64,000 nt of DNA, taken from assembly GCF_051014445.1 (NCBI RefSeq), contig NC_135136.1, forward strand, positions 21,470,001-21,534,000, in the 5' to 3' direction. The notes under the pieces were generated by a model. That model was given only the letters and a program-made list of their open reading frames with translations, did no database searches and had not been told where the DNA came from. The translations under genes and the position numbers were made by a program. Of the stretch, positions 39,189 to 52,474 are shown piece after piece. The stretch is from Colletes latitarsis (lineage: Eukaryota > Arthropoda > Insecta > Hymenoptera > Colletidae). Every line of letters starts with the position of its first letter. Position 1 is the stretch's first letter.

Positions 39189-41298
39189 CGATTAATATTT
39201 TACATGATATCGCCGGCTATGTCTCGGTTAGGTCTGGGATTTTCCCTCATCTGGCTCGTACCTCCGCATTTTTCGCATACTTGTTGACAAGATCCTGGGC
39301 TTTTTCTGGTTTGGATCACGTAGTAATGCGGTACCACACCGAAGCAGTCAATTCAACCTGGTGGCGATTAATATTTTAGTGGATAACGCCGGTTATGTCT
39401 CCGTTAGGTTTGGGATTTTCCCTCATCTGGCTCGTAATTTCGCATTTTTCGCATACTTGTTGGCCAGATCCTGGCCTTTTTCATGCTTGGACCACGTAGT
39501 AATGTGGTACCACACTGAAACAGTCAAATAAACCTGGTTCCGATTAGTATTTTAGAGGATAACGATGGTTATGTCTGGTTTAGTTCTGGTATTTGCAATC
39601 ATCTGGCTCGTACCTTCGCATTTTTCGCCTACTTGTGGCAAGATCCTGAGCTTTCTCTGGTTTGGATCAGGTAGTAATGAGGTACCACACCTTAACAGTC
39701 AATTAAACCTGGTTCCGAATAGTATTTTAGACGATAACGCAGGTTACGTCTGGGTTAGTTCTGGTATTTGCAATCATCTGGCACATACTTTCGCGTTTTT
39801 CGCATACTTGTTGGGCAGATCCTGGGTTTTTTCTGGTTTGGATCCCGTAGTAATGAGGTTCCACACCGAAGCAGTCAATTCAACCTGGTGGCGATTAATA
39901 TTTTATAGGATAACGCCGGTTATGTCACGGTTAGGTCTGGGATTTGACCTCATCTGGCTCATTCTTTCGCATTTCTCGCATACTTGTTGGCCAGATTCAG
40001 GGCTTTTTCTGGTTTAGATCACGTAGTAATGTGGTTCCACACCGAAACCGTCAATTAAACCTGGTTGCGATTAATATTTTAGACATTAACGCCAGTTATG
40101 TCACGGTCAGGTCTGGGATTTGCAGTCATCTGGCTCGTAATTTCGCATTTTTCGCATACTTGTTGGCCAGATCCTGGCCTTTTTCATGCTTGGACCACGT
40201 AGTAATGTGGTACCACACTGAAACAGTCAAATAAACCTGGTTCCGATTAGTATTTTAGAGGATAACGCTGGTTATGTCTGGTTTAGTTCTGGTATTTGCA
40301 ATCTTCTGGCTCGTACCTTCGCATTTTTCGCCAACTTGTGGCAAGATCCTGGGCTTTTTCTGGTTTGGATCAGGTAGTAATGCGGTACCACACCTTAACA
40401 GTCAATTAAGCCCGGTTGCGATTAATATTTTAGAGGATAACGCCGGTTATGTCTGGGTTAGGTCTGGGATTTGCCCTCATCTGGCTCGTACTTTCGCATT
40501 TCTCGCATACTTGTTGGCCAGATCCTGGGCTTTTTCTGGTTTAGAACACGTAGTAATGTGGTTCCACACCGAAACAGTCAATTAAACCTGGTTGCGATTA
40601 ATATTTTAGACGATAACGCCGGTTATGTCTCTGTCAGGTCTGGGATTTGCCGTCATCTGGCTCGAATTTTCGCATTTCTCGCATACTTGTTGGCCAGATC
40701 CTGGGCTTTTTCTGGTTTGGATTCGTAGTAATGCGGTACCACACTGAAACAGTCAATAAAAGCTGGTTCCGATTAGTATTTTAGAGGATAACGCTGGTTA
40801 TGTCTGGTTTAGTTCTGGTATTTGCAATCATCTGGGTCGTACCTTCGCATTTTTCGCCTACTTGTTGGCAAGATCCTGGACTTTTTCATGCTTGGACCAC
40901 GTAGTAATGTGGTTCCACACTGAAGCAGTCAAATAAACCTGGTTCCGATTAATATTTTACAGGATAACGCCGGCTATGTCTCGGTTAGGTCTGGGATTTT
41001 CCCTCATCTGGCTCGTACCTTCGCATTTTTCGCCTATTTGTTGGCAAGATCGTGGGCTTTTTCTGGTTTGGACCACGTAGTAATGTGGTGCCACACTGTA
41101 ACAGTCTAATAAACCTGGTTCCGATCAATATTTTACAGGATAACGCCGGCTACGTCTGGGTTAGGTCTGGTATTTGCCATTATCTGGCTCGTACTTTCGC
41201 ATTTTACGCTTACTTGTTGGCAAGATCCTGGGCTTTTTCTGGTTTGGACCACGTAGTAATGTGGTGCCACACTGAAACAGTCAAATAAACCTGGTTGC
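39189..41298. repeat. Family B higher-order copy matching 34,440-36,550
   Basis: This is the partner of the block starting at 34,440. It shares the GGATTCGTAG deletion, the GTGGTGCCACACTGTAACAG monomer near 41,085 and the ACATTAACGCCAG monomer. It ends at about 41,298, where AACCTGGTTGCGATTAA replaces the AACCTGGTTCCGATCAA of the partner. Part of it resembles 49,958-50,700 as well. Confidence 0.82.
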
Positions 41299-43130
41299 GA
41301 TTAATATTTTAGACATTAACGCCAGTTATGTCACGGTCAGGTCTGGGATTTGCAGTCATCTGGCTCGTAATTTCGCATTTTTCGCATACTTGTTGGCCAG
41401 ATCCTGGCCTTTTTCATGCTTGGACCACGTAGTAATGTGGTACCACACTGAAACAGTCAAATAAACCTGGTTCCGATTAATATTTTACAGGATAACGCCG
41501 GCTATGTCTCGGTTAGGTCTGGGATTTTCCCTCATCTGGCTCGTACCTCCGCATTTCCGCATACTTCTTGGCAAGATCCTGGGCTTTTTCTGGTTTGGAT
41601 CACGTAGTAATGCGGTACCACACCGAAGCAGTCAATTCAACCTGGTGGCGATTAATATCTTAGGGGATAACGCTGGTTATGTCTGGTTTAGTTCTGGTAT
41701 TTGCAATCTTCTGGCTCGTACCTTCGCATTTTTCGCCAACTTGTGGCAAGATCCTGGGCTTTTTCTGGTTTGGATCAGGTAGTAATGCGGTACCACACCT
41801 TAACAGTCAATTAAACCCGGTTGCGATTAATATTTTAGAGGATAATGCCGGTTATGTCTGGGTTAGGTCTGGGATTTGCCCTCATCTGGCTCGTACTTTC
41901 GCATTTTTCGCATACTTGTTGGCCAGATCCTGGGCTTTTTCTGGTTTAGATCATGTAGTAATGTGGTTCCACACCGAAACAGTCAATTAAACCTGGTTGC
42001 GATTAATATTTTAGAGGATAACGCCGGTTATGTCACGGTTAGGTCTGGGATTTGCCGTCATCTGGCTCGAATTTTCGCATTTTTCTCATACTTGTTGGCC
42101 AGATCCTGGCCTTTTTCTGGCTTGGACCACGCAGTAATGTGGTCTCACACTGAAACAGTCAATTAAACCTGGTTGCGATTAATTTTTTGGAGGATAACGC
42201 TGGTTATGTTTGGGTTAGTTCCGGTACTTGCAATCATCTGGCTCATACTTTGGGATTTCTCGCATACTTGGTGACCCGATCCTGGCCTTTTTCTGGTTTG
42301 GATAACGTAGTAATGTGGTACCACACCGAAACAGTCAATTAAACCCGGTTGCGATTAATATTTTAGAGGATAGCGCCGGTTATTTCTCGGTTAGGTCTGG
42401 GATTTGCCCTCATCTGTCTCGTACTTTCGTATTTTTCACATACTTGTTGGCCAGATCCTGGCCCTTTTCTGGTCTGTATCACGTAGTAATGCGGTACCAC
42501 GCCGAAACAGTCAATTAAACCTGGTTGCGCTTAATATTTTAGAGGATAACGCCGGTTATGTCTCGGTTAGTTCTGGGATTTGCCCTCATCTGGCTCGTAC
42601 CTTCGCATTTTTCGCCTACTTGTTAGCAAGATCCTGGGCTCTTTCTGGCTTGGATCACGTAGTAATGCGGTACCACACCGAAGCAGTCAATTAAACCTGG
42701 TTCCGATTAATATTTTAAAGGATAACGCCGGTTATGTCTGGGTTAGGTGTGGGATTTGCCCTCATCTGGCTCGTACTTTCGCATTTTTCGCATACTTGTT
42801 GGCCAGATCCTGGGCTTTTTCTGGTTTGGATAACGTAGTAATGTGGTACCACACCGAAACAGTCAATTAAACCTGGTTACGATTAATATTTTAGAGGATA
42901 ACGCCGGTTATGTCTCGGTTAGGTCTGGGATTTGCCCTCATCTGGCACGTACTTTCGCATTTCTCGCATACTTGTTGGCCAGATCCTGGGCTTTTTCTGG
43001 TTTGGATCACGTAGTAATGTGGTAACACACTGAATCAGTCAATAAAAGCAGGTTCTGATTAGTATTTTAGAGGATAACGCTGGTTATGTCTGGTTTAGTT
43101 CTGCTATTTGCCCTCATCTGGCTCGTACTT

Positions 43131-44260
43131 TCGCATTCTTCACATTCTTGTTGAACGGATCCTGGGTTTTTTCTGGTTTGGGTCACGTAGTAATGTGGGA
43201 CCACACTGAAACAGTCCATTGAACCTGGTTTCGATCAATATATTAGAGGATAACGCATGTTATGTCTAGGTTAGGCCTGGGATTTGCCCACATCTGATTC
43301 ATACCTTCGCATTCTTCACTTACTTGTTGAACAGATCCTGAGTTTTTCTGGTTTGGACGACGTAGTAATGTGGTACCACACTGAAACAGTCCATTAAACC
43401 GGATTTCGATCAATATTTTAGAGGATAACGCATGTTAGGTCTAGGTTAGGCCAGGGATTTGCCACATCAGGGTCATACTTTCACATTTTTCGCATACATG
43501 ATGGCCAGATCCTGGGTTTTTTCTGGTTTGGATCACGTAGTAATGCGGTACCACACCGAAACAGTCAATAAAACCTGGTTGCCATTAATATTTTAGAGAA
43601 TAATTCATGTTAGGTCTAGGTTAGGTCTGGGATTTGTTCTCATCAGGCTCGCACATTCGCATTTTTCGCATACTTGTTGACAAGATCCTGGGCTTTCTCT
43701 GGTTTAGATCATGTAGTAATGTGGCTCCACACCGAAACAGTCAATTAAACCTGGTTGCGATTAATATTTTAGAGGATAACGCCGGTTATGTCACGGTTAG
43801 GTCTGGGATTTGCCGTCATCTGGCTCGAATTTTCACATTTTTCTCATACTTGTTGGCCAGATCCTGGCCTTTTTCTTGCTTGGACCACGCAGTAATGTGG
43901 TCTCACACTGAAACAGTCAATTAAACCTGGTTGCGATTAATTTTTTGGAGGATAACGCTGGTTATGTTTGGGTTAGTTCTGGTACTTGCAACCATCTGGC
44001 TCATACTTTCGCATTTCTCGCATACTTGGTGACCAGATCCTGGCCTTTTTCTGGCTTGGACCAAGTAGTAATGTGGGACCACACTCAGACAGTCAATTAA
44101 ACCTGGTTGCGATTAATATTTTAGAGGATGGCGCCGGTTATTTCTCGGTTAGGTCTGGGATTTGCCCTCATCTGTCTCGTACTTTCGCATATTTCTCATA
44201 CCTGATGGCCAGATCCTGGGCTTTTTCTCGTTTGTATCACGTAGTAATGTGGTACCACAC
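43131..44260. repeat. Mosaic of A, B and hybrid monomers
   Basis: Family B passes into A inside TTCGCATT (43,131-43,137). After about two A monomers comes a hybrid with TTTTTCGCATACATG and TGGCCAGATCC (B-like) but an A-like AGAATAATTCATGTTAGG tail near 43,600. Family B returns at about 43,645 and passes back to A at TTCGCATATTTC near 44,188. Hybrid monomers show that the two families exchange sequence within a single repeat. Confidence 0.85.
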
Positions 44261-44315
44261 TGAAACAGTCCATTGAACCTGGTTTCGATCAATATATTAG
44301 AGGATAACGCATGTT
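43531..44315. repeat. Mosaic segment duplicated at 56,331-57,115
   Basis: The segment matches 56,331-57,115 at an offset of 12,800 bp. Shared rare features are the hybrid monomer with TTGCCATTAAT and AGAATAATTCATG, GGCTCGCACATTCGC, CATACTTGGTGACCAG, and the CATTGAACC/ATATATTAGAGG monomer. Homology continues past it at offsets of 12,449 and 12,273 bp after loss of two and then one monomers. Together this suggests that 56.3-58.3 kb derives from, or gave rise to, 43.5-46.0 kb. Confidence 0.82.
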
Positions 44316-47300
44316 ATGTCTAGGTTAGGCCTGGGATTTGCCCACATCTGATTCATACCTTCGCATTCTTCACTTACTTGTTGAACAGATCCTGAGTTTT
44401 TCTGGTTTGGACGACGTAGTAATGTGGTACCACACTGAAACAGTCCATTAAACCGGGTTTCGATCAATATTTTAGAGGATAACGCATGTTAGGTCTAGGT
44501 TAGGCCAGGGATTTGCCCACTTCAGGGTCATACTTTCACATTTTTCGCATACATGTTGGCCAGATCCTGGGTTTTCTCTGGTTTGGATCACGTAGTAATG
44601 TGGTACCACACTGAAACAGTCGACTAAACCTGGTATCGATCAATATTTTTGAGGATAACGCATGTTAGGTCTAGGTTAGGTCTAGGATTTGCCCTCATCA
44701 GTCTCATACTTTCGCATTCTTCACATACATCTTGAACAGATCCTGGGTTTTTTCTTGTTTCGATCACGTAGTAATGTGGTACCACACTGAAACAGTCGAT
44801 TAAACCTGGTTTCGATTAATATTTTAGAGGATAGCGCATGTTAGGTCTAGGTTAGGCCAGGGATTTGCCCTCATCAGTCTCATACTTTCGCATTCTTCAC
44901 ATACATCTTGAACAGATCCTGGGTTTTTTCTTGTTTCGATCACGTAGTAATGTGGTACCACACTGAAACAGTCGATTAAACCTGGTTTCGATTAATATTT
45001 TAGAGGATAGCGCATGTTAGGTCTAGGTTAGGCCAGGGATTTGCCCTCATCAGTCTCATACTTTCGCATTCTTCACATACATCTTGAACAGATCCTGGGT
45101 TTTTTCTGGTTTGGATCACGTAGTAATGTGGTACCACACTGAAACAGTCGATTAAACCTGGTTTCGATCAATATTTTTGAGGATAACGCATGTTAGGTCT
45201 AGGTTAGGCCTGGGATTTGCCCCCATCAGATTCATACTTTCGCGTTTTTCACATACTTGTTGGACAGATCCCTGGCTTTTTCAGGTTTGGATCACGAACT
45301 AATGTGGTACCACACTGAAACAATCCATTAAACCTGGTTTCGATCAATATTTTAGAGGATAGCGAAAGTTAGGTCTAGGTTAGGCCAGGGATTTGCCCTC
45401 ATCAGGGTCATACTTTCGCAGTTTTAACATACATGTTGACCTGAGCGAGGTCTTTTTCTGCTTTGGATCACGTAGTAATGTGGTAACACACTGAAACTGT
45501 CAATTAAACCTGGTCTTGATAAATATTTTAGAGGATAACGCATGTTAGGTCTAGGTTAGGTCTAGGGTTTGCCCTCATCAGTCTCATACTTTCGCATTCT
45601 TCACATACTTCTTGAACTGATCCTGGGTTTTTTCTTGTTTCGATCACGTAGTAATGTGGTACCACACTGAAACAGACCATTAAACCTGGTTTCGATTTAT
45701 ATTTTAGAGGATAACACATGTTAGGTCTAGGTTAGGTCTGGGATTTGCCCTCATCTGGGTCATACATTCGCAGTTTTAAAATACATGTTGACCTGATCGA
45801 TGGTTTCTTCTGCTTTGGATCACGTAGTAAAGTGGTACCACACTGAAACAGTCAATTAAACCTGGTTTCGATCGATATTTTAGAGGCTAGGACATGTTAG
45901 GTCTAGGTTAAAACTGGGATTTGCTCTCATCAGGCTCATACTTACGTATATTTCTCATTCTTGTTGGCCAGATCCTAGGCTTCCACTGGTTTGCATCACG
46001 TAGTAATGTGGTAACACACTGAAACTGTCAATTAAACCTGGTCTTGATAAATATTTTAGAGGATAACACATGTTAGGTCTAGGTTAGGTCTGGGATTTGC
46101 CTTCATCAGGGTCATACTTTCGCAGTTTTAAAATACATGTTGACCTGATCGATGGTTTTTTCTGCTTTGGATCACGTAGTAATGTGGTACCACCCTGAAA
46201 CAGTCAATTAAACCTGGTTTCGATGAGTATTTTAGAGGATAACACATGTTAGGCCTAGGATAGGTCTGGGATTTGCCTTCATCAGTGTCTTACTTTCGTA
46301 GTTTTAAAATACATGTTGACCTGATCGATGGTTTTTTCTGCTTTGGATCACGTAGTAATGTGGTACCACTGTGAAACAGTCCATTCAACCTGGTTTCGAT
46401 CAATATTTTAGAGGATAACGCATGTTAGGTCCAGGTTAGGCCAGGGATTTGCCCTCATCAGGGTCATACTTCAGCAGTCTTAACATACATGTTCAACGGA
46501 TCCTGGGTTTTTTCTGGTTTGGTTCACGTAGTAATGTGGTACCACACTGAAACATTCAATTAAACCTGGTCTTGATAAATATTTTAGAGGATAACGCATG
46601 TTAGGTTTGGGTTAGGTCTTGGATTTGCCCTCATAAGGCTCATAGTTTGGTACATTTCTCATACTTCATGGCTAGATCCTGGGCTGTTTCTGGATTGTAT
46701 CACGTTGTAATGTGGTACCACGCTGAAACGGTCAATTAAACCGGGTTTCCATAATTATTTTAGAGGACAACGCATGTTAGGTCTAGGTTAGGCCTGGGAT
46801 TTGCCCTCATCAGGGTCATACTTCAGCAGTCTTAACATACATGTTCAACGGATCCTGGGTTTTTTCTGGTTTGGATCACGTAGTAATGTGGTACCACACT
46901 GAAACAGTCAATTAAACCTGGTCTTGATAAATATTTTAGAGGATAACGCATGTTAGATCTGGGTTAGGTCTACGATTTGCCCTCATCAGGCTCATACTTT
47001 CGCATATTTCTCATACTTGTTGGCTAGATCCTGGGCTTTTTCTGGATTGGAACACGTAGTAATGTGGTACAACACAGAAACTGTCAATTAGACGTGGTTT
47101 CCGTCAATATTTTATAGGATAACACTTGTTAGGTCTAGGTTAGGTCTAGGGTTTGCCCTCATCAGTCTCATACTTTCGCATTCTTCACATACTTCTTGAA
47201 CTGATCCTGGGTTTTTTCTTGTTTCGATCACGTAGTAATGTGGTACCACACTGAAACAGACCATTAAACCTGGTTTCGATTTATATTTTAGAGGATAACA

Positions 47301-48890
47301 CATGTTAGGTCTAGGTTAGGTCTGGGATTTGCCCTCATCTGGGTCATACATTCGCAGTTTTAAAATACATGTTGACCTGATCGATGGTTTTTTCTGCTTT
47401 GGATCACGTAGTAAAGTGGTACCACACCGAACCAGTCAATTAAACCTGGTTTCGATCGATATTTTAGAGGATAGGACATGTTAGGTCTAGGTTAAAACTG
47501 GGATTTGCACTCATCAGGCTCATACTTTCGTATATTTCTCATTCTTGTTGGCCAGATCCTAGGCTTCCACTGGTTTGCATCACGTAGTAATGTGGTACCA
47601 CACTGAAACAGTCAATCAAACCTGGTCTTGATAAATATTTTACAGGATAACGCACGTTAGGTCTAGGTTGGGCCTGGGATTTGCCCTCATCAGGGTCATA
47701 TTTTCGCATTTTTTACATACTTGTTGAACAGATCCTGGGCTTTTCTGGTTTGGATCACGTAGTAATGTGGTACCACACTGAAACAGTCGATTAATCCTGA
47801 TTTCGTTCAATATTTAAGAGGATAACACATGTTAAGTCTAGGTTACGTCTAGGATTTGCCCCCACCAGTCTCATACTTTCGCATTCTTCACATACATCTT
47901 GAACAGATCTTGGGTTTTTTCTTGTTTCGATCACGTAGTAATGTGGTACCACACTGAGACAGTCAATTAAACCTGGTTTCGATGAGTATTTTAGAGGATA
48001 ACACATGTTAGGCCTAGGATTGGTCTGGGATTTGCCTTCATCAGGGTCATACTTTCGCAGTTTTAAAATACATGTTGACCTGATCGATGGTTTTTTCTGC
48101 TTTGGATCACGTAGTAATGTGGTACCACCCTGAAACAGTCAATTAAACCTGGTTTCGATGAGTATTTTAGAGGATAACACATGTTAGGCCTAGGATTGGT
48201 CTGGGATTTGCCTTCATCAGGGTCTTACTTTCGCAGTTTTAAAATACATGTTGACCTGATCGATGGTTTTTTCTGCTTTGGATCACTTAGTAATGTGGTA
48301 CCACTGTGAAACAGTCCATTCAACCTGGTTTCGATCAATATTTTGGAGGATAACGCATGTTAGGTCCAGGTTAGGCCAGGGATTTGCCCTCATCAGGGTC
48401 ATACTTCAGCAGTCTTAACATACATGTTCAACGGATCCTGGGTTTTTTCTGGTTTGGTTCACGTAGTAATGTGGTACCAGACTGAAACATTCAATTAAAC
48501 CTGGTCTTGATAAATATTTTAGAGGATAACGCATGTTAGGTTTGGGTTAGGTCTTAGATTTGCCCTCATAAGGCTCATACTTTCGTACATTTCTCATACT
48601 TCATGGCTAGATCCTGGGCTGTTTCTGGATTGTATCACGTAGTAATGTGGTACCACGCTGAAACGGTCAATTAAACCTGGTTTCCATAATTATTTTAGAG
48701 GACAACGCATGTTAGGTCTAGGTTAGGCCTGGGATTTGCCCTCATCAGGGTCATACTTCAGCAGTCTTAACATACATGTTCAACGGATCCTGGGTTTTTT
48801 CTGGTTTGGTTCACGTAGTAATGTGGTACCACACTGAAACATTCAATTAAACCTGGTCTTGATAAATATTTTAGAGGACAACGCAAGTTA
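44261..48890. repeat. Family A block, ACATCTTGAAC and AAAATACATG subtypes
   Basis: About 26 family A monomers of a subset not seen in the first 43 kb: CACATACATCTTGAACAG with TTTCTTGTTTCGATCACG, GTTTTAAAATACATGTTGACC with GATCGATGG, TTAAAACTGGG with CTAGGCTTCCACTGG, and TTCAGCAGTCTTAACATAC. A nine-monomer period links 45,528-45,719 to 47,112-47,303 (1,584 bp). The block ends at the out-of-register junction. Confidence 0.9.
44681..45208. repeat. Three near-identical monomers in a row
   Basis: Three successive monomers share CATCAGTCTCATAC, CACATACATCTTGAACAG and GTCGATTAAACC at exactly 176-bp spacing (TCATCAGT at 44,695, 44,871 and 45,047). Most neighbours in this array differ in cassette, so a run of the same type is unusual. 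The third differs by a GGTTTGGATC in place of TTGTTTCGATC. Similar runs occur near 49,532, 53,118 and 57,135. Confidence 0.85.
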
Positions 48891-48900
48891 GGTACCACAC
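48880..48900. other. Out-of-register A/B junction, copy 1
   Basis: Family A reads CAACGCAAGTTA and then jumps at GGT to family B GGTACCACACCG. In normal monomers these two GGT triplets are about 110 bp apart, so the joined monomer keeps only about 66 bp. Microhomology is GGT. This is a rare break in register for the array. The same junction is at 52,475, exactly 3,584 bp on. Confidence 0.92.
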
Positions 48901-49531
48901 CGAAACAGTCAATTAAACCTGGTTGCGATTAATATTTTAGAGGATAACGCCGGTTATGTCTCGGTTAGGTCTGGGATTTGCCCTCATCTGGCTCATACCT
49001 TCGCGTTTTTCGCATACATCTTGGCAAGATCCTGGCCTTTTTCTGGTTTGGATCATGTAGTAATGCGGTACCACACCGAATCAGTCAATTAAACCTGGTT
49101 GCGATTAATATTTTAGAGGATAACGCCGGTAATGTCTGGGTTAGGTCTGGGATTTGCCCTCATCTGGCTCATACCTTCGCGTTTTTCGCATACATCTTGG
49201 CAATATCCTGGCCTTTTTCTGGTTTGGATGATGTAGTAATGCGGCACCACACCGAAACAGTCAATTAAACCTGGTTGCGATTAATATTTTAGAGGATAAC
49301 GCCGGTAATGTCTGGGTTAGGTCTGGGATTTGCCCTCATCTGGCTCGTACTTTCGCATTTTTCGCATACTTGTTGGCCAGATCCTGGGCTTTTTCTGGTT
49401 TAGATCATGTAGTAATGTGGTTCCACACCGAAACAGTCAATTAAACCTGGTTGCGATTAATATTTTAGAGGATAACGCCGGTTATGTCACGGTTAGGTCT
49501 GGGATTTGCCGTCATCTGGCTCGAATTTTCG
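48891..49531. repeat. Family B island
   Basis: About 3.6 monomers of family B starting at the out-of-register junction, including two with CATACATCTTGGCAAGATCC, a cassette that combines an A-like ACATCTTG with a B-like TTGGCAAG. It changes to A inside TTCGCATT at about 49,532. Confidence 0.87.
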
Positions 49532-49957
49532 CATTCTTCACATACATCTTGAACAGATCCTGGGTTTTTTCTCGTTTCGATCACGTAGTAATGTGGTACC
49601 ACACTTAAACAGTCGATTAAACCTGGTTTCGATTAATATTTTAGAGGATAGCGCATGTTAGGTCTAGGTTAGGCCAGGGATTTGCCCTCATCAGTCTCAT
49701 ACTTTCGCATTCTTCACATACATCTTGAACAGATCCTGGGTTTTTTCTTGTTTCGATCACGTAGTAATGTGGTACCACACTTAAACAGTCGATTAAACCT
49801 GGTTTCGATTAATATTTTAGAGGATAGCGCATGTTAGATCTAGGTTAGGCCAGGGATTTGCCCTCATCAGTCTCATACTTTCGCATTCTTCACATACATC
49901 TTGAACAGATCCTGGGTTTTTTCTGGTTTGGATCACGTAGTAATGTGGTACCACACC
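49532..49957. repeat. Family A island
   Basis: About 2.4 family A monomers of the ACATCTTGAACAG type, entered at TTCGCATTCTTCAC and left at the dyad (GTGGTACCACAC then CTTAACAGTC of family B). Matches 53,118-53,541 at 3,584-bp offset. Confidence 0.87.
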
Positions 49958-51469
49958 TTAACAGTCAATTAAACCCGGTTGCGATTAATGTTTTAGAGGA
50001 TAACGCCGGTTATGTCTGGGTTAGGTCTGGGATTTGCCCTCATCTGGCTCGTACTTTCGCATTTCTCGCATACTTGTTGGCCAGAGCCTGGGCTTTTTCT
50101 GGTTTAGAACACGTAGTAATGTGGTTCCACACCGAAACAGTCAATTAAACCTGGTTGCGATTAATATTTTAGACGATAACGCCGTTTATGTCTCTGTCAG
50201 GTCTGGGATTTGCCGTCATCTGGGTCGTACCTTCGCATTTTTCGCCTACTTGTTGGCAAGATCCTGGGCTTTTTCATGCTTGGACCACGTAGTAATGTGG
50301 TTCCACACTGAAGCAGTCAAATAAACCTGGTTCCGATTAATATTTTACAGGATAACGCCAGCTATGTCTCGGTTAGGTCTGGGATTTTCCCTCATCTGGC
50401 TCGTACCTTCGCATTTTGCGCCTATTTGTTGGCAAGATCCTGGGCTTTTTCTGGTTTGGACCACGTAGTAATGTGGTGCCACACTGTAACAGTCAAATAA
50501 ACCTGGTTCCGATCAATATTTTACAGGATAACGCCGGCTACGTCTGGGTTAGGTCTGGTATTTGCCATTATCTGGCTCGTACTTTCGCATTTTTCGCTTG
50601 CTTGTTGGCAAGATCCTGGGCTTTTTCTGGTTTGGACCACGTAGTATTGTGGTGCCACACTGAAACAGTCAAATAAACTTGGCTCCGATCAATATTTTAC
50701 AGGATAACGCCGGCTATGTCTGGGTTAGGTCTGGTATTTGCCGTCATCTGGCTCGTATTTTCGCATTTTTGCATACTTGTTGGCTAGATCCTGGCCTTTT
50801 TCTGGCTTGGACCACGTAGTAATGTGGTACCACACTGAAACTGTCAATTAAACCTGGTTGCGATTAATACTTTGGAGGATAACGCCGGTTATGTCTCGGT
50901 TAGGTCTGGGATTTGCCGTCATCTGGCTCGTACCTTCGCATTTCTCGCCTACTTGTTGGCAAGATCCTGGGCTCTTTCTGGCTTGGATCACGTAGTAATG
51001 CGGTACCACACCGAAGCAGTCAATTAAACCTGGTTCCGATTAATATTTTAGAGGATAACGCCGGTTATGTCTGGGTTAGGTCTGGGATTTGCCCTCATCT
51101 GGCTCGTACTTTCGCATTTTTCGCATACTTGTTGGCCAGATCCTGGGCTTTTTCTGGTTTGGATCACGTAGTAATGTGGTAACACACTGAAACAGTCAAT
51201 AAAAGCAGGTTCTGATTACTATTTTAGAGGATAACGCTGGTTATGTCTGGGTTAGGTCTGGGATTTGCCCTCATCTGGCTCGTACTTTCGCATTTTTCGC
51301 ATACTTGTTGGCCAGTTCCTGGGCTTTTTCTGGTTTAGATCATGTAGTAATGTGGTTCCACACCGAAACAGTCAATTAAACCTGGTTGCGATTAATATTT
51401 TAGAGGATAACGCCGGTTATGTCACGGTTAGGTCTGGGATTTGCCGTCATCTGGCTCGAATTTTCGCAT
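49958..51469. repeat. Family B island
   Basis: About 8.6 family B monomers. The left part resembles 40,400-41,300 and the right part resembles 36,780-37,240 (50,913 with 36,953). It ends inside TTCGCATT at about 51,470, in the same way as the island ending at 49,531. Confidence 0.87.
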
Positions 51470-52474
51470 TCTTCACATACATCTTGAACAGATCCTGGGT
51501 TTTTTCTCGTTTCGATCACGTAGTAATGTGGTACCACACTTAAACAGTCGATTAAACCTGGTTTCGATTAATATTTTAGAGGATAGCGCATGTTAGGTCT
51601 AGGTTAGGCCAGGGATTTGCCCTCATCAGTCTCATACTTTCGCATTCTTCACATACATCTTGAACAGATCCTGGGCTTTTCTGGTTTGGATCACGTAGTA
51701 ATGTGGTACCACACTGAAACAGTCGATTAATCCTGATTTCGTTCAATATTTAAGAGGATAACACATGTTAAGTCTAGGTTACGTCTAGGATTTGCCCCCA
51801 CCAGTCTCATACTTTCGCATTCTTCACATACATCTTGAACAGATCTTGGGTTTTTTCTTGTTTCGATCACGTAGTAATGTGGTACCACACTGAGACAGTC
51901 AATTAAACCTGGTTTCGATGAGTATTTTAGAGGATAACACATGTTAGGCCTAGGATTGGTCTGGGATTTGCCTTCATCAGGGTCATACTTTCGCAGTTTT
52001 AAAATACATGTTGACCTGATCGATGGTTTTTTCTGCTTTGGATCACGTAGTAATGTGGTACCACCCTGAAACAGTCAATTAAACCTGGTTTCGATGAGTA
52101 TTTTAGAGGATAACACATGTTAGGCCTAGGATTGGTCTGGGATTTGCCTTCATCAGGGTCTTACTTTCGCAGTTTTAAAATACATGTTGACCTGATCGAT
52201 GGTTTTTTCTGCTTTGGATCACTTAGTAATGTGGTACCACTGTGAAACAGTCCATTCAACCTGGTTTCGATCAATATTTTAGAGGATAACGCATGTTAGG
52301 TCCAGGTTAGGCCAGGGATTTGCCCTCATCAGGGTCATACTTCAGCAGTCTTAACATACATGTTCAACGAATCCTGGGTTTTTTCTGGTTTGGTTCACGT
52401 AGTAATGTGGTACCACACTGAAACATTCAATTAAACCTGGTCTTGATAAATATTTTAGAGGACAACGCAAGTTA
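51470..52474. repeat. Family A island matching the end of 44,261-48,890
   Basis: From about 51,675 it repeats 47,740-48,890: 51,727 matches 47,791 at an offset of 3,936 bp, which falls to 3,584 bp at the right end because two monomers (352 bp, about 48,500-48,850) are missing here. It ends at the second out-of-register junction. Confidence 0.87.

Larger units (their letters stand above)
32221..43130. repeat. Main family B block (about 62 monomers)
   Basis: A continuous run of family B monomers, of which 32,221-33,884 belongs to the 13.56-kb duplication. Cassette subtypes include CATTTTTCGCATAC, CATTTCTCGCATAC, CATTTTTCGCCTAC with TTGGCAAGATCC, and CATACTTGGTGACCAG. Higher-order repeats within it have offsets near 4,749, 5,627 and 7,912 bp. 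A few monomers carry small deletions, such as GGATTCGTAG at 35,971 and 40,719 and CATTTTTGCATAC near 36,805. Confidence 0.92.

Noticed and set aside
32381..44276. Plus-strand open frames of about 96-150 codons in family B
   Set aside because: These are again monomer read-through. The strand change between A and B regions reflects which frames lost stop codons, not an inversion; the monomers keep the same orientation throughout.
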